Assembly (NCBI RefSeq): GCF_000525835.1
Contig: NZ_AODD01000005.1
Location: 124,001 to 188,000, forward strand
DNA: 64,000 nucleotides
Reading direction: 5' to 3'
Source: Listeria grandensis FSL F6-0971
Lineage (GTDB): Bacteria > Bacillota > Bacilli > Lactobacillales > Listeriaceae
A program made the translations under genes and the position numbers. How positions within the stretch are numbered: position 1 is the stretch's first letter; the number at the start of each line of letters is the position of its first letter. Below, piece after piece: positions 10,275 to 25,114 of the stretch. The notes beneath the pieces are model-generated. The model was not told where the DNA came from. It did not search any database and saw only the letters and a list, made by a program, of their open reading frames with translations.

Positions 10275-10305
10275 AGCCTTACTAGTAATAGTAGGGCTTT
10301 TTTTG
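10275..10305 (+). terminator. Intrinsic terminator after glyA
   Basis: A 10-bp stem with a G-U pair (10275-10284 with 10289-10298) runs into a T7 tract. Confidence 0.85.
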
Positions 10306-10333
10306 TAGCATTTTATACGAAACGATTTAATAC

Positions 10334-10361
10334 TTGCACAAGCGCGATTCTCTGATACAAT
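10334..10361 (+). promoter_or_regulatory. Promoter of upp
   Basis: TTGCAC (10334-10339) and TACAAT (10356-10361) with a 16-base spacer and an extended -10 TG at 10353-10354. Confidence 0.65.
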
Positions 10362-10396
10362 AAGAGAAGGAAATTTACCTTAAAGGAGCGAATACA

Positions 10397-11026
10397 ATGG
10401 CAAAAGTACACGTAATAGATCACCCATTAGTTCAGCATAAATTAACAATTATCCGTGATAAAGATACTGGAACGAAAGCATTTCGTGAACTAGTAAATGA
10501 AGTCGCGACATTAATGGCGTATGAAATTACACGCGATGTGGAGTTAGAAGACACATTTGTTGAAACACCATTACAAAGAACACCAGCAAAAACAATCGCA
10601 GGTAAAAAATTAGGCGTCGTTCCGATTCTGCGCGCCGGTCTTGGCATGGCGGACGGAATCCTAACACTTATCCCAGCGGCAAAAGTAGGGCACGTTGGCT
10701 TGTATCGCGATCATGATACACTAGAACCAGTCGAATATTTTGTGAAGTTACCGTCAGATGTAGAAGAACGCCTTTTCATCGTTGTTGACCCGATGTTGGC
10801 AACAGGTGGTTCTGCGATCATGGCAATCGACTGTTTGAAAAAACGTGGCGCAAAAAATATGAAGTTCATGTGTTTAGTTGCTGCTCCAGAGGGAATTAAA
10901 GCATTACAAGAGGCACATCCAGACGTAGACATTTATGTTGCCGGTTTAGATGAAAAATTAGATGAGCATGGCTACATTATTCCAGGTCTAGGAGATGCTG
11001 GGGACCGCCTATTTGGCACAAAATAA
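10397..11026 (+). CDS. upp: Uracil phosphoribosyltransferase
   Basis: Salvages uracil to UMP with PRPP. The 209-residue protein has the PRPP-binding loop [12 protein letters not shown] and the C-terminal uracil-binding region ending in [10 protein letters not shown], both diagnostic. It starts after TTAAAGGAG. mnaA follows 61 bases later with no clear terminator between them, so the two may be cotranscribed. Confidence 0.96.
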   Translation: MAKVHVIDHPLVQHKLTIIRDKDTGTKAFRELVNEVATLMAYEITRDVELEDTFVETPLQRTPAKTIAGKKLGVVPILRAGLGMADGILTLIPAAKVGHVGLYRDHDTLEPVEYFVKLPSDVEERLFIVVDPMLATGGSAIMAIDCLKKRGAKNMKFMCLVAAPEGIKALQEAHPDVDIYVAGLDEKLDEHGYIIPGLGDAGDRLFGTK

Positions 11027-11087
11027 TAAGGATTCAAAGACGAGGAGGCAAGTGTTTCCTCGTTTTTTCAGAAAGGGTGGATTAGCA

Positions 11088-12231
11088 ATGAGTAAAATTA
11101 AAGTAATGAGTGTTTTTGGGACACGACCAGAAGCTATTAAGATGGCTCCGCTAGTTTTAGAGTTTGAGAAGCAGTCGGAGTTTTTTGAATCGCGTGTCGT
11201 TATCACAGCTCAACATCGCGAAATGTTAGACCAAGTGCTTGATATTTTCAATGTACAACCAGATGTGGATTTAAATATTATGCAGAAAAAACAAAACGTT
11301 AACGGATATTACAACACGCGCGATACAAGGCTTAGACGAGGTCATTGCAGAAGAAAAACCAGATATTGTACTAGTTCACGGTGACACGACGACAAGTTTT
11401 GCGGCTGCACTCGCTGCTTTTTACAATCAAACTGCGATCGGTCACGTAGAGGCTGGCTTGCGGACATGGAATAAATATTCACCATTCCCCGAAGAGATGA
11501 ATCGTCAATTGACAGGCGTTATGGCGGACTTGCATTTCTCACCAACCTCACAATCGAAGCAGAATTTGCTGGATGAAGGTAAGAACCCCGATGCAATTTT
11601 TGTCACAGGTAATACGGCAATCGATGCGCTGAAAACGACGGTTCAAGATGACTACCACCATCCAATTCTAGATGGTTTAGGCGATAATCGTCTCGTATTA
11701 ATGACGGCGCATCGTCGCGAGAATTTGGGCGCTCCGATGCAAGGGATTTTTGAGGCTGTACGTGAAATTGCTGAGGCGCGCGAAGATGTCGAGATCGTTT
11801 ATCCGATGCACATGAATCCGGCTGTACGTGAAAAAGCGACTGCGATCTTGGGCGGGCATCCACGCATTCATTTAATTGAACCGCTCGATGCTATCGATTT
11901 TCATAATTTCTTGAAAAAATCCTACCTTGTATTCACAGATTCTGGCGGCGTGCAAGAAGAAGCCCCAGGTATGGGAGTTCCGGTTTTAGTTTTGCGAGAT
12001 ACGACCGAGCGTCCAGAAGGCGTAGAAGCCGGCACGCTAAAACTGATTGGAACCGCCAAAGAAGACCTGAAAAAAGAAGCATTTGAGCTATTGGATAACA
12101 AAGAAGCGTATCTAAAAATGGCCAATGCTAGCAATCCATATGGCGATGGAGAAGCATCTGCAAGAATTCTAGAAGCGATCAAATATCACTTCGAAAAAAC
12201 AACGAATCGCCCATCCGACTATACTGTTTAA
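11088..12231 (+). CDS. mnaA: UDP-N-acetylglucosamine 2-epimerase (frameshifted in this sequence)
   Basis: Non-hydrolysing epimerase (WecB/MnaA) that makes UDP-ManNAc, the donor used by TagA for the wall teichoic acid linkage unit. The protein starts [21 protein letters not shown] after AAAGGGTGG. The frame breaks at 11293-11296: an A4 run where A3 would continue as [16 protein letters not shown]. Removing one A gives an uninterrupted protein of about 380 residues, including HVEAGLRTW and the [10 protein letters not shown] motif of the C-terminal domain. The pathway is essential or nearly so in Gram-positives, so the break is most likely a sequencing error. Confidence 0.9.
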
Positions 12232-12237
12232 AACGCT

Positions 12238-12335
12238 GGTCGAGCTTTGAACAAAACCTGAATAAAGACGAAGATCATTTTACTGGTGATACCCATCGAC
12301 TTTATCAAGATTTTGTTCAAAGTTCGGTCTTTTTA
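12238..12335 (+). terminator. Unusually long hairpin terminator after mnaA
   Basis: 12238-12280 pairs imperfectly with 12285-12329, including an uninterrupted 11-bp TTTGAACAAAA segment, and runs into TTTTTATTT. A stem of about 35-40 bp is much longer than the other terminators in the window and may have another role. Confidence 0.7.
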
Positions 12336-12462
12336 TTTACTGTAAATAGTCGCTTTTATTACTACCAAAAACCTATGAAAAAACAAGAAATCCCAATGGA
12401 AGCGCCTCATTGTTACAAATATATTACGCAACTGGTTTTTGCTAGAGCTTTCAGTTATATTG

Positions 12463-12471
12463 TGTTAAGAT
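12463..12471 (+). promoter_or_regulatory. Extended -10 promoter of a candidate small RNA
   Basis: TGTTAAGAT is an extended -10 (TGn plus TAAGAT). No good -35 lies 16-18 bases upstream. Transcription would start near 12478. Confidence 0.4.
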
Positions 12472-12477
12472 GATCAA

Positions 12478-12739
12478 TGTTATCACAAAAGAGCTCAAAA
12501 GATTTAGCTGTTCATGAAATGCGTAAGGGATAATTGCTGCAAGCCAGCACTGTCTCAATCCCGCCGACGTCTGAAAAAGACGTGGACAGAATTGACCTAA
12601 GTGTGCCGGGCAATTATAACTTCATATTGCAAACAATACGTGTCTAGCTATTTTTTTCGATCTTCTTCGCTGGAAGAAAGCTTTCGCAGTCACGTAATCT
12701 GTCGAAAGTCTTTTACCAAATCGGGTGAAAGCTTTTTTT
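12478..12739 (+). ncRNA. Candidate structured small RNA of about 260 nt
   Basis: The stretch is bounded by an extended -10 promoter and a terminator stem (CTTTTACC 12710-12717 with GGTGAAAG 12724-12731, then T7). It can fold into nested helices: ATAATTGC (12530-12537) with GCAATTAT (12610-12617), CTGTC (12550-12554) with GACAG (12585-12589), ACGTCT (12567-12572) with AGACGT (12578-12583) capped by GAAAA, TTCTTC/GAAGAA (12663-12678) and CTTTCG/CGAAAG (12681-12708). I compared it from memory with the common riboswitches, 6S RNA, SRP RNA and tmRNA and recognise none. The only open frame through it is an unsupported 110-codon shadow. It could be a free RNA or part of the atp leader region. Confidence 0.5.
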
Positions 12740-12927
12740 GTACATCAATATGTGAAGCAGCGAGCGTAAATAACATGATTCAGCAAATACGGAGGTGTCG
12801 TGCAACAAAAAATACTAAAATTAGATGGAAAATAGTGTTTCAATTGACAAAGTTAGAGCCGACTATGAGATTTTTCAAAAAAATGTTAAAAATTAATTCG
12901 CATTATTTCCTTGGAGTAGTGGTATTG

Positions 12928-12936
12928 TGGTAGAAT
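12928..12936 (+). promoter_or_regulatory. Extended -10 promoter upstream of the atp operon
   Basis: TGGTAGAAT is identical to the extended -10 seen before ywzB, murA, secA and uvrB. No strong -35 is present. It lies about 235 bases upstream of atpI. Confidence 0.45.
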
Positions 12937-12971
12937 TGTTATCAAGTAGGTACGGAATTTGTGAAAAGATA

Positions 12972-13001
12972 TTGACTTTTTACTTTTGCCTATTGTATGC
13001 T
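12972..13001 (+). promoter_or_regulatory. Probable main promoter of the atp operon
   Basis: TTGACT (12972-12977) and TATGCT (12996-13001) are 18 bases apart, giving a leader of about 165 bases before atpI. The rest of the 12740-13171 stretch shows no gene. Confidence 0.6.
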
Positions 13002-13171
13002 AAAAGTGACGCACTGATAAGGCTTACAGTTGTGTTCAATTTTTTGTTAGCAAACGGGTAATGTGTAAAAAATCACAAACTCCAAGCTTACTTCTGTCTT
13101 AAAATCCGAGTCACATTTTACAGACGGGGAGCAAGAAATACCAATAACATTAAGAAAGGACATCTGCCGGA

Positions 13172-13555
13172 ATGTTAGAATCACTAATAGGAATGTATCA
13201 TCGTCATCAGAAATACATCATTGCTTTTGTAGGCATTTGTGTAGCTGGATGGTTACTAACCCCGCATGTACATATTTTTTTGGGGCTAAAACTGGGGATT
13301 ATTGTAGGTTGGTTTAACTACTGGCTGTTGATGAGACGTACACAAGCCATGACAAAAGCAATTGCCGAGAAGCGAACTTTTTATGGCATGGGGACAACAG
13401 CAAGAATGGGAAGCGTTCTACTTGCAACAATCATTGCGACACAAGTACCGGATTTCTTTCACGTTTATAGTATGGTGATCGGTTTGGGCATTGTTTATTC
13501 CGTGGTTTTCTTGGATTTTGTTATCTATTCCATCTACCGGAAGAAAAACGCTTAA
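13172..13555 (+). CDS. atpI: ATP synthase protein I
   Basis: Small hydrophobic protein of 127 residues with four predicted membrane segments, matching the AtpI family. AtpI helps assemble the c-ring and has been linked to cation supply in other bacteria, but is not a core subunit. The ATG follows AAGAAAGGACA. It is the first gene of the atp operon, 22 bases before atpB, and its position is the best evidence because AtpI sequences diverge quickly. Confidence 0.8.
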   Translation: MLESLIGMYHRHQKYIIAFVGICVAGWLLTPHVHIFLGLKLGIIVGWFNYWLLMRRTQAMTKAIAEKRTFYGMGTTARMGSVLLATIIATQVPDFFHVYSMVIGLGIVYSVVFLDFVIYSIYRKKNA

Positions 13556-13571
13556 AAAGAGAGAGGGGTGA

Positions 13572-14294
<723 letters not shown>

Positions 14295-14377
14295 GCAACA
14301 CTCGCCACATCCAGGTAAAGTCAGAGCTATGGGGCAAAACCCATAATCTTGTAATAAAAAATTAATTTAGAAGATAA

Positions 14378-14614
<237 letters not shown>

Positions 14615-14706
14615 TCGAAACATGGCGGGGCCAACTCGCCAATCTTTATGTGTGATAAAAACATGAAACGATAAAAAGCGAATGTATGGAAAGGAGTGAA
14701 TCGAAC

Positions 14707-15761
<1,055 letters not shown>

Positions 15762-15774
15762 GCTTTCAGTGTAA

Positions 15775-17301
<1,527 letters not shown>

Positions 17302-17336
17302 CCGTTTTTGAGTAATAAACGAAACAAAGGTGGTGA

Positions 17337-20119
<2,783 letters not shown>

Positions 20120-20125
20120 AGTATA

Positions 20126-20180
20126 GTGAGTTTGGAGCCTTCCCCTTAAAAGTGGACTTAGCTCCAAACTCATTTACTTC
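20126..20180 (+). terminator. Hairpin ending the atp operon
   Basis: GAGTTTGGAGC (20128-20138) pairs perfectly with GCTCCAAACTC (20161-20171). The T tract after it is weak (ATTTACTT). Confidence 0.65.
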
Positions 20181-20212
20181 ATCAACTAAATAGTAATAAA
20201 AAGCGTATAAAA

Positions 20213-20241
20213 TTGTTATTCAGTGATAATACTGGTAGAAT
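20213..20241 (+). promoter_or_regulatory. Promoter of ywzB
   Basis: TTGTTA (20213-20218), a 17-base spacer and TAGAAT (20236-20241) with the extended TGG at 20233-20235. Confidence 0.65.
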
Positions 20242-20272
20242 AATAGAGGCTGATAAAAATTGGAGGTAAAAG

Positions 20273-20512
20273 ATGTATACAGTTATTGGGCAGCAGGCAG
20301 TTATCGTCATGATTTCACATCTGCTTTTTATTGTCATTGCTTTCTGGGCATTACAAGCACTCCACTTCGAAAGATTGATACGTCGTGACCATGTGATACA
20401 AGCAAGAGTTCTTTATTTGATTATTGCTGTAGCATTAGGTGTTACGATTAGTAATTTCTTTTTGGATTATTTTATCTCAGCGAAACAACTAGGTAATTTG
20501 TTTGGAAGTTAG
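20273..20512 (+). CDS. ywzB: DUF1146 small membrane protein (YwzB family)
   Basis: A 79-residue protein with two predicted membrane helices (about 10-30 and 46-68) and a charged loop between them, matching the DUF1146/YwzB family found between the atp operon and murA in Bacilli. Its function is unknown; the conserved position suggests a link to the envelope or energy metabolism, which is inference only. The ATG follows TTGGAGGTAAAAG. Confidence 0.8.
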   Translation: MYTVIGQQAVIVMISHLLFIVIAFWALQALHFERLIRRDHVIQARVLYLIIAVALGVTISNFFLDYFISAKQLGNLFGS

Positions 20513-20563
20513 GCTTTAGATAGATTCTTGTTTAGATTTGATATAACTCTCTTAAAATTAGTG

Positions 20564-20593
20564 TTGAAAAGTAGTTGCGATTAGTGGTAGAAT
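20564..20593 (+). promoter_or_regulatory. Promoter of murA
   Basis: TTGAAA (20564-20569), an 18-base spacer and TAGAAT (20588-20593) with the extended TGG at 20585-20587, giving a leader of about 90 bases. Confidence 0.55.
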
Positions 20594-20691
20594 GTTCAGA
20601 GTATGTTCAAAGACTAAATACATTTCAGGGTTAATTTTAAGTGATGTATATCAAATACGATTAGAGTAATTAATACGCGGAGGGGTTCGTT

Positions 20692-21981
20692 TTGGAAAAA
20701 ATTATTGTTCATGGTGGAAAACAGTTACAAGGGACAGTGAAGGTTGAAGGCGCAAAAAATGCTGTTTTACCTGTTATCGCTGCTACTTTATTAGCAAGCA
20801 AGGGAACAAGTACGTTAAGAAATGTTCCGCATTTGTCAGATGTTTATACAATTAATGAAGTTCTAAAATATTTAAAAGCGGATGTGTCCTTTGAAGATGA
20901 CGTGGTGACTGTCAATGCAACAGGAGATATCTTATCCGATACACCATTCGAATATGTTCGTAAAATGCGCGCCTCGATCGTTGTTATGGGGCCTTTGTTA
21001 GCTCGAACAGGTTCAGCAAAAGTTGCTTTACCAGGTGGTTGTGCAATAGGTTCACGCCCAGTTGACCTTCATTTAAAAGGCTTTGAGGCAATGGGTGCCA
21101 ATGTTAAAATTGAGAATGGTTATATTGAAGCAACGGCTAAGAAATTGATTGGTGCCAAAATATATTTAGATTTTCCAAGCGTAGGTGCTACTCAAAATAT
21201 TATGATGGCAGCGACACTAGCAGAAGGAACAACAGTTATTGAAAACGTAGCGAGAGAGCCTGAAATTGTCGATCTTGCTAATTTCTTAAACCAAATGGGT
21301 GGTAGAGTTATTGGTGCTGGTACAGAAGTTATCCGGATCGAAGGTGTGAAAGAGCTAGTTGCCACAGATCATTCAATTATTCCTGATCGAATTGAAGCAG
21401 GAACGTTCATGATTGCTGCTGCTATTACAGAAGGAAATGTATTCATTGAGGATATGGTTCCTGAACATATCAGTTCCCTGATTGCTAAACTAGAAGAAAT
21501 GGGCGTGAAAATCGTTGAAGAAAACAACGGTGTTCGGGTTATTGGTCCTAAATATTTAAAAGCTGTTGATGTGAAAACATTACCACATCCAGGTTTCCCA
21601 ACAGATATGCAATCTCAGATGATGGTTATCCAAATGCTAAGCACAGGTACAAGTGTGATGACGGAAACTGTATTTGAGAATCGTTTTATGCATGTTGAAG
21701 AAATGCGTCGTATGAATGCCGATATGAAAATTGAAGGCCATTCTGTTATTATTTCTGGACCTGCGAAGCTTCAAGGTGCTGAAGTTGCAGCTACAGATTT
21801 ACGAGCAGCCGCAGCATTGGTTTTGGCTGGGCTAGTCGCAGATGGATATACACAAGTTACCGAACTTAAATATTTGGACAGAGGATATCATAATTTCCAT
21901 ACTAAGTTAAAAGCGTTAGGTGCAGATATTGAACGCGTGGCCGATACCAAGGATATTAATGTAGATGTAACAACTAAATAA
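20692..21981 (+). CDS. murA: UDP-N-acetylglucosamine 1-carboxyvinyltransferase
   Basis: Transfers enolpyruvate from PEP to UDP-GlcNAc, the first committed step of peptidoglycan synthesis and the fosfomycin target. The 429-residue protein starts at TTG after GCGGAGGGG. The catalytic cysteine is C117 in [15 protein letters not shown], so fosfomycin binding is expected. [10 protein letters not shown] near the N-terminus is the conserved substrate loop. Position next to ywzB and mbl marks it as the main MurA of low-GC Gram-positives. Confidence 0.95.
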   Translation: MEKIIVHGGKQLQGTVKVEGAKNAVLPVIAATLLASKGTSTLRNVPHLSDVYTINEVLKYLKADVSFEDDVVTVNATGDILSDTPFEYVRKMRASIVVMGPLLARTGSAKVALPGGCAIGSRPVDLHLKGFEAMGANVKIENGYIEATAKKLIGAKIYLDFPSVGATQNIMMAATLAEGTTVIENVAREPEIVDLANFLNQMGGRVIGAGTEVIRIEGVKELVATDHSIIPDRIEAGTFMIAAAITEGNVFIEDMVPEHISSLIAKLEEMGVKIVEENNGVRVIGPKYLKAVDVKTLPHPGFPTDMQSQMMVIQMLSTGTSVMTETVFENRFMHVEEMRRMNADMKIEGHSVIISGPAKLQGAEVAATDLRAAAALVLAGLVADGYTQVTELKYLDRGYHNFHTKLKALGADIERVADTKDINVDVTTK

Positions 21982-21988
21982 ATGTATG

Positions 21989-22016
21989 ACTAGGTTGTCA
22001 AAGACCTAGTTTTTTG
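21989..22016 (+). terminator. Intrinsic terminator after murA
   Basis: ACTAGGT (21989-21995) pairs with ACCTAGT (22004-22010), followed by T6. Confidence 0.85.
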
Positions 22017-22077
22017 TTTACCAAAAATAATTTATCTGAATACGTTCGATGAAATGATATATATGTTAAAGGAAATA

Positions 22078-22086
22078 TGCTATAAT
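22078..22086 (+). promoter_or_regulatory. Extended -10 promoter of mbl
   Basis: TGCTATAAT has a consensus -10 with the TGn extension; the -35 region is weak. Confidence 0.5.
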
Positions 22087-22148
22087 GCAGAAGAGATAGT
22101 GTGAAGTAATACATATTAAAACAACATAGAAAGGGGTCATTAAAGATT

Positions 22149-23144
22149 ATGGCAAAAGATGTTGGAATAGATTTAGGTACTGCAAATGTTTTGATTCATG
22201 TAAAAGGAAAAGGTATTGTATTAAATGAACCATCTGTCGTAGCAATCAATAATATAACGAACGAAGTTTTAGCGGTTGGGACAGAAGCGCGTAATATGGT
22301 AGGGAGAACTCCTGGGAATATAACGGCAATTAGACCAATGAAAGATGGCGTAATTGCAGATTTTGACATTGTCCAAGAAATGCTACGGATTTTCCTGCAA
22401 AAATTAGATTTGAAAGGCTTTTTCTCAAAACCAAGAATTTTGATTTGTTGTCCAACGAACATCACTTCGGTAGAGCAAAAAGCGATACGGCAAGCAGCAG
22501 AGCAAAGTGGTGGAAAACAAGTATTTATGGAAGAAGAACCCAAAGTAGCAGCAATCGGTGCAGGCATGGATATTTTCCAACCAAGTGGTAATATGGTTAT
22601 TGATATTGGTGGTGGAACAACGGATATCGCAGTGCTTTCTATGGGAGATATTGTAACGAGCAAATCTGTAAAACTTGCTGGTAATCAACTGGATGGAGAT
22701 ATTTTGCAATATATTAAACGAAAGTATAATCTTCTAATAGGCGAACGCACATCCGAAGAACTAAAAATTAATGTAGCAACTGCGTGTGCCGGTGCACGTC
22801 AAGAATCGATGGATATTAGAGGACGAGACCTTGTTTCTGGATTACCAAAAACGGTAACAGTAACTAGTGAAGAAATTGAGCTAGCACTTAGAGAATCAGT
22901 CAATGTGATTGTTCAATCTGCTAAACAAGTACTGGAGCAAACACCTCCAGAATTATCTGCTGATATTATTGATCGTGGGATTATTATGACTGGTGGCGGA
23001 GCATTATTACATGGTTTAGATGAGCTTTTGGCTGAAGAGTTAAAGGTTCCAGTTCTCATTGCTGAGAACCCATTGGATGCTGTGGCGATTGGAACTGGTA
23101 TACTGTTAGAAAATACATCAAAAACAAAGAAGAGTTGGTTTTAG
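22149..23144 (+). CDS. mbl: MreB-like cell-shape protein Mbl
   Basis: Actin-like ATPase that forms membrane-bound filaments and guides lateral wall synthesis. The 331-residue protein has the phosphate-1 motif DVGIDLGTANVLIH, the phosphate-2 motif MVIDIGGGTTDIAVLS and the adenosine motif MTGGGALLHGL. I call it Mbl rather than MreB because of its position between murA and fabZ. The next gene starts 17 bases downstream. Confidence 0.92.
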   Translation: MAKDVGIDLGTANVLIHVKGKGIVLNEPSVVAINNITNEVLAVGTEARNMVGRTPGNITAIRPMKDGVIADFDIVQEMLRIFLQKLDLKGFFSKPRILICCPTNITSVEQKAIRQAAEQSGGKQVFMEEEPKVAAIGAGMDIFQPSGNMVIDIGGGTTDIAVLSMGDIVTSKSVKLAGNQLDGDILQYIKRKYNLLIGERTSEELKINVATACAGARQESMDIRGRDLVSGLPKTVTVTSEEIELALRESVNVIVQSAKQVLEQTPPELSADIIDRGIIMTGGGALLHGLDELLAEELKVPVLIAENPLDAVAIGTGILLENTSKTKKSWF

Positions 23145-23161
23145 AAATATGAGGTGGTAAG

Positions 23162-23608
23162 TTGAGCCTTCGAGTAGAACGTGTTGATGCAACCAACTGG
23201 CTAGAAATTGCTGAACTAACTGTGGCTAAACACCAAGTAAACTTTATTGAGTCTAATGCACTGTCAATATTAGAATCTCAGTACATATCTGGTTGGTATC
23301 CTGTTGGTTTGTATTCCGACGATATGTTAGTGGGTTTTGCGATGTATGGTTGTAGAGAAGTGGATTCGATTTGGATAGATCGCTTTATGATTGATCTAAA
23401 ATATCAAGGACAGGGCTTTGGTCAAAAATTTTTAGTGTATTTAATGGAGCATATAAGAGAAAGTTTTAAAGTAAAAAAGATTATATTGAGTGTTACTCCA
23501 GAGAATTTAAAAGCAAGGAAATTTTATGAAGACAATGGATTTTTTAATACTGATGAAGTAGATCCTAAAGGTGAATTGATTTTCATGTACGATTGTATGG
23601 AGGTATAG
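23162..23608 (+). CDS. GNAT-family N-acetyltransferase
   Basis: A 148-residue acetyltransferase of the GNAT fold. The acetyl-CoA loop is seen as [10 protein letters not shown], preceded by a beta strand (DRFMIDLKY) and followed by the beta-bulge region around [17 protein letters not shown]. The substrate is unknown; the sequence resembles spermine/spermidine or small-molecule acetyltransferases. TTG start after GAGGTGGTAAG. It lies between mbl and fabZ, where I recall no gene in L. monocytogenes, and its codons are AT-richer than those of the housekeeping genes at the window start, so acquisition is possible. Confidence 0.8.
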   Translation: MSLRVERVDATNWLEIAELTVAKHQVNFIESNALSILESQYISGWYPVGLYSDDMLVGFAMYGCREVDSIWIDRFMIDLKYQGQGFGQKFLVYLMEHIRESFKVKKIILSVTPENLKARKFYEDNGFFNTDEVDPKGELIFMYDCMEV

Positions 23609-23610
23609 AG

Positions 23611-24042
23611 ATGTTAGATATAAGTGAAATTAAAAAAATATTACCACATAGATATCCCTTCCTTTTGGTAGATCGAGTTGTGGAATTAGATGATAAAAAG
23701 GTTGTGGCTATAAAAAATGTTACTGCGAATGAGGAATTTTTTAATGGGCATTTTCCTGATTATCCAGTAATGCCTGGTGTTTTAATTGTAGAAGCCTTAG
23801 CTCAAACGAGTGGGATTGCAATGATGCAAGTAGAAGGAAATAAAGGTAAAATTGGTTTATTCGCAGGGATTGACGGCTGTAGATTCAAACGCCAAGTTGT
23901 CCCAGGAGATCAGCTACGATTAGAAGCAGAGATTCTTCGTTTACGAGGGTCTATTGCTAAGGCGAAGGTGAAAGCAACGGTAGATGAAGAATTAGTTTGT
24001 GAAGCTGAGATAATGTTTGCACTCACAGATGTAGTTAAATAA
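23611..24042 (+). CDS. fabZ: 3-hydroxyacyl-ACP dehydratase FabZ
   Basis: Removes water from 3-hydroxyacyl-ACP in type II fatty acid synthesis. The 143-residue hot-dog protein starts [23 protein letters not shown] after TGGAGGT, and the catalytic residues are H47 ([12 protein letters not shown]) and E61. An upstream in-frame start at 23593 lies inside the previous gene and before the ribosome site, so 23611 is used. Confidence 0.95.
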   Translation: MLDISEIKKILPHRYPFLLVDRVVELDDKKVVAIKNVTANEEFFNGHFPDYPVMPGVLIVEALAQTSGIAMMQVEGNKGKIGLFAGIDGCRFKRQVVPGDQLRLEAEILRLRGSIAKAKVKATVDEELVCEAEIMFALTDVVK

Positions 24043-24049
24043 GTAGAAG

Positions 24050-24077
24050 GGAGCCGCGATACTCGATTGCGGCTCTT
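24050..24077 (+). terminator. Intrinsic terminator after fabZ
   Basis: GAGCCGC and GCGGCTC pair closely across an AT-rich loop, followed by TTTA. Confidence 0.75.
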
Positions 24078-24166
24078 TAGTTGCATAAAACTTGCTAGCG
24101 TTGACTTGAATATAGAATAACAGAGTATCGCGGGAAAAGAAATTAAATAAAAAAATTGGCTAACTT

Positions 24167-24213
24167 ATAAATTTGTTTTTTCAAAGCTATTATCTTAGCA
24201 AATTTATTTTTTC
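24167..24213. terminator. AT-rich inverted repeat upstream of ssbB
   Basis: ATAAATTTG (24167-24175) and CAAATTTAT (24199-24207) form perfect arms, followed by T6. It may be a weak terminator or a regulator site. Confidence 0.4.
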
Positions 24214-24332
24214 TGCTAGAGGGAAATTGTATTTTAGAGACAATAGAGTCACTAAATTTTTTTTTTTACAGATTTTACAGATTGAAACAATGGAGGTATG
24301 CTGAAGTCACTAAAAAAGAAAAGAGTGATGCC

Positions 24333-24701
24333 ATGATTAATCAAGTAACGATTGTTGGAAGGCTAACTGAAGACCCAGAAATACGATGGACATCAGAAGA
24401 TAAGGCTGTTGTAAATGTAACGATAGCGCTCAATCGTTTTGGAAAGAACAGGCGATTAAATAATGAGGCTGATTTTATTCCATGTGTAATTTGGGGAAAA
24501 CAAGCAGAAAATACAGTGGAATATTGTCAAAAAGGAACCTTAGTTGGTATAAATGGAGAGCTACAAACTAGGAATTATATTAATCGGGAGGATAAAAAGG
24601 TCTATGTTATTGAAGTATTAGCGGATAAGATAAGATTTTTAAGCAGAAATAAAGAGCAGAAAGTGGGAGAAGTGGAGGTTACAACAGAAAATGATGTATA
24701 A
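24333..24701 (+). CDS. ssbB: Single-stranded DNA-binding protein, SsbB type
   Basis: A 122-residue OB-fold protein starting MINQVTIVGRLTEDPEIRWT, typical of SSB. It lacks the acidic C-terminal tip (ends TENDV instead of DDDLPF), like the competence protein SsbB/YwpH of B. subtilis, whose gene is also near fabZ. I infer a role protecting incoming DNA rather than general replication. The start at 24333 has AGAGTG upstream. A 12-codon frame beginning at 24298 ends in TGA overlapping this ATG, which may couple translation. Confidence 0.85.
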   Translation: MINQVTIVGRLTEDPEIRWTSEDKAVVNVTIALNRFGKNRRLNNEADFIPCVIWGKQAENTVEYCQKGTLVGINGELQTRNYINREDKKVYVIEVLADKIRFLSRNKEQKVGEVEVTTENDV

Positions 24702-24840
24702 ATGGAGGAATAACAATTGTAACCTTCTGTTATATTGAGGGATAAATCAAAAAAGTTAAACCGTGCAAGTGGGATTTTCCATTGAATTTGAACTATTTCC
24801 TAGTGTTTTTGAAATGTATATATTGCCCAATTTATATATT

Positions 24841-24868
24841 TTGACACAAATAAGTTCACTAGGTTAAT
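24841..24868 (+). promoter_or_regulatory. Candidate promoter in the leader of the LysM-3D gene
   Basis: Perfect TTGACA (24841-24846) with GTTAAT 16 bases later. It gives a long leader of about 240 bases. The rest of 24702-25114 shows no gene, and I see no c-di-AMP riboswitch core there. Confidence 0.4.
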
Positions 24869-25114
24869 CTATTTTTCGTAGAACTTAAAGTAGATGAAGT
24901 GAAGGCACTAGAAGGGAGCAGTATATATTTTTTTACCGTAATCACCATAAAGGATAATAGTCGGAAAATTCTATCAAGAAAGTCGATTAACAAATATTAC
25001 GATTAAATAGTATGCAACTAGCATTGTGTTACGTAGCCTTAATGAATTAGTAACCTAAGCTGAGTTCCCATATGATACGATTATTCTCGAAGTTATCAAG
25101 GAGGTAATTATTAC

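Noticed and set aside
12530-12617. Known riboswitch at the ATAATTGC/GCAATTAT stem
   Set aside because: I compared it from memory with TPP, FMN, SAM, lysine, purine, c-di-AMP, c-di-GMP, glycine, guanidine, Mn, Mg and preQ1 cores and found no match; left as an unclassified RNA.
12601-12933. 110-codon plus-strand open frame in the mnaA-atpI gap
   Set aside because: It starts at a GTG without a ribosome site, runs through a terminator hairpin and has no recognisable composition; better explained as RNA gene and promoter DNA.
24702-25114. c-di-AMP (ydaO) riboswitch or WalR box before the LysM-3D gene
   Set aside because: Expected for such wall hydrolase genes, but neither the riboswitch core nor a TGTWAH direct repeat is present.
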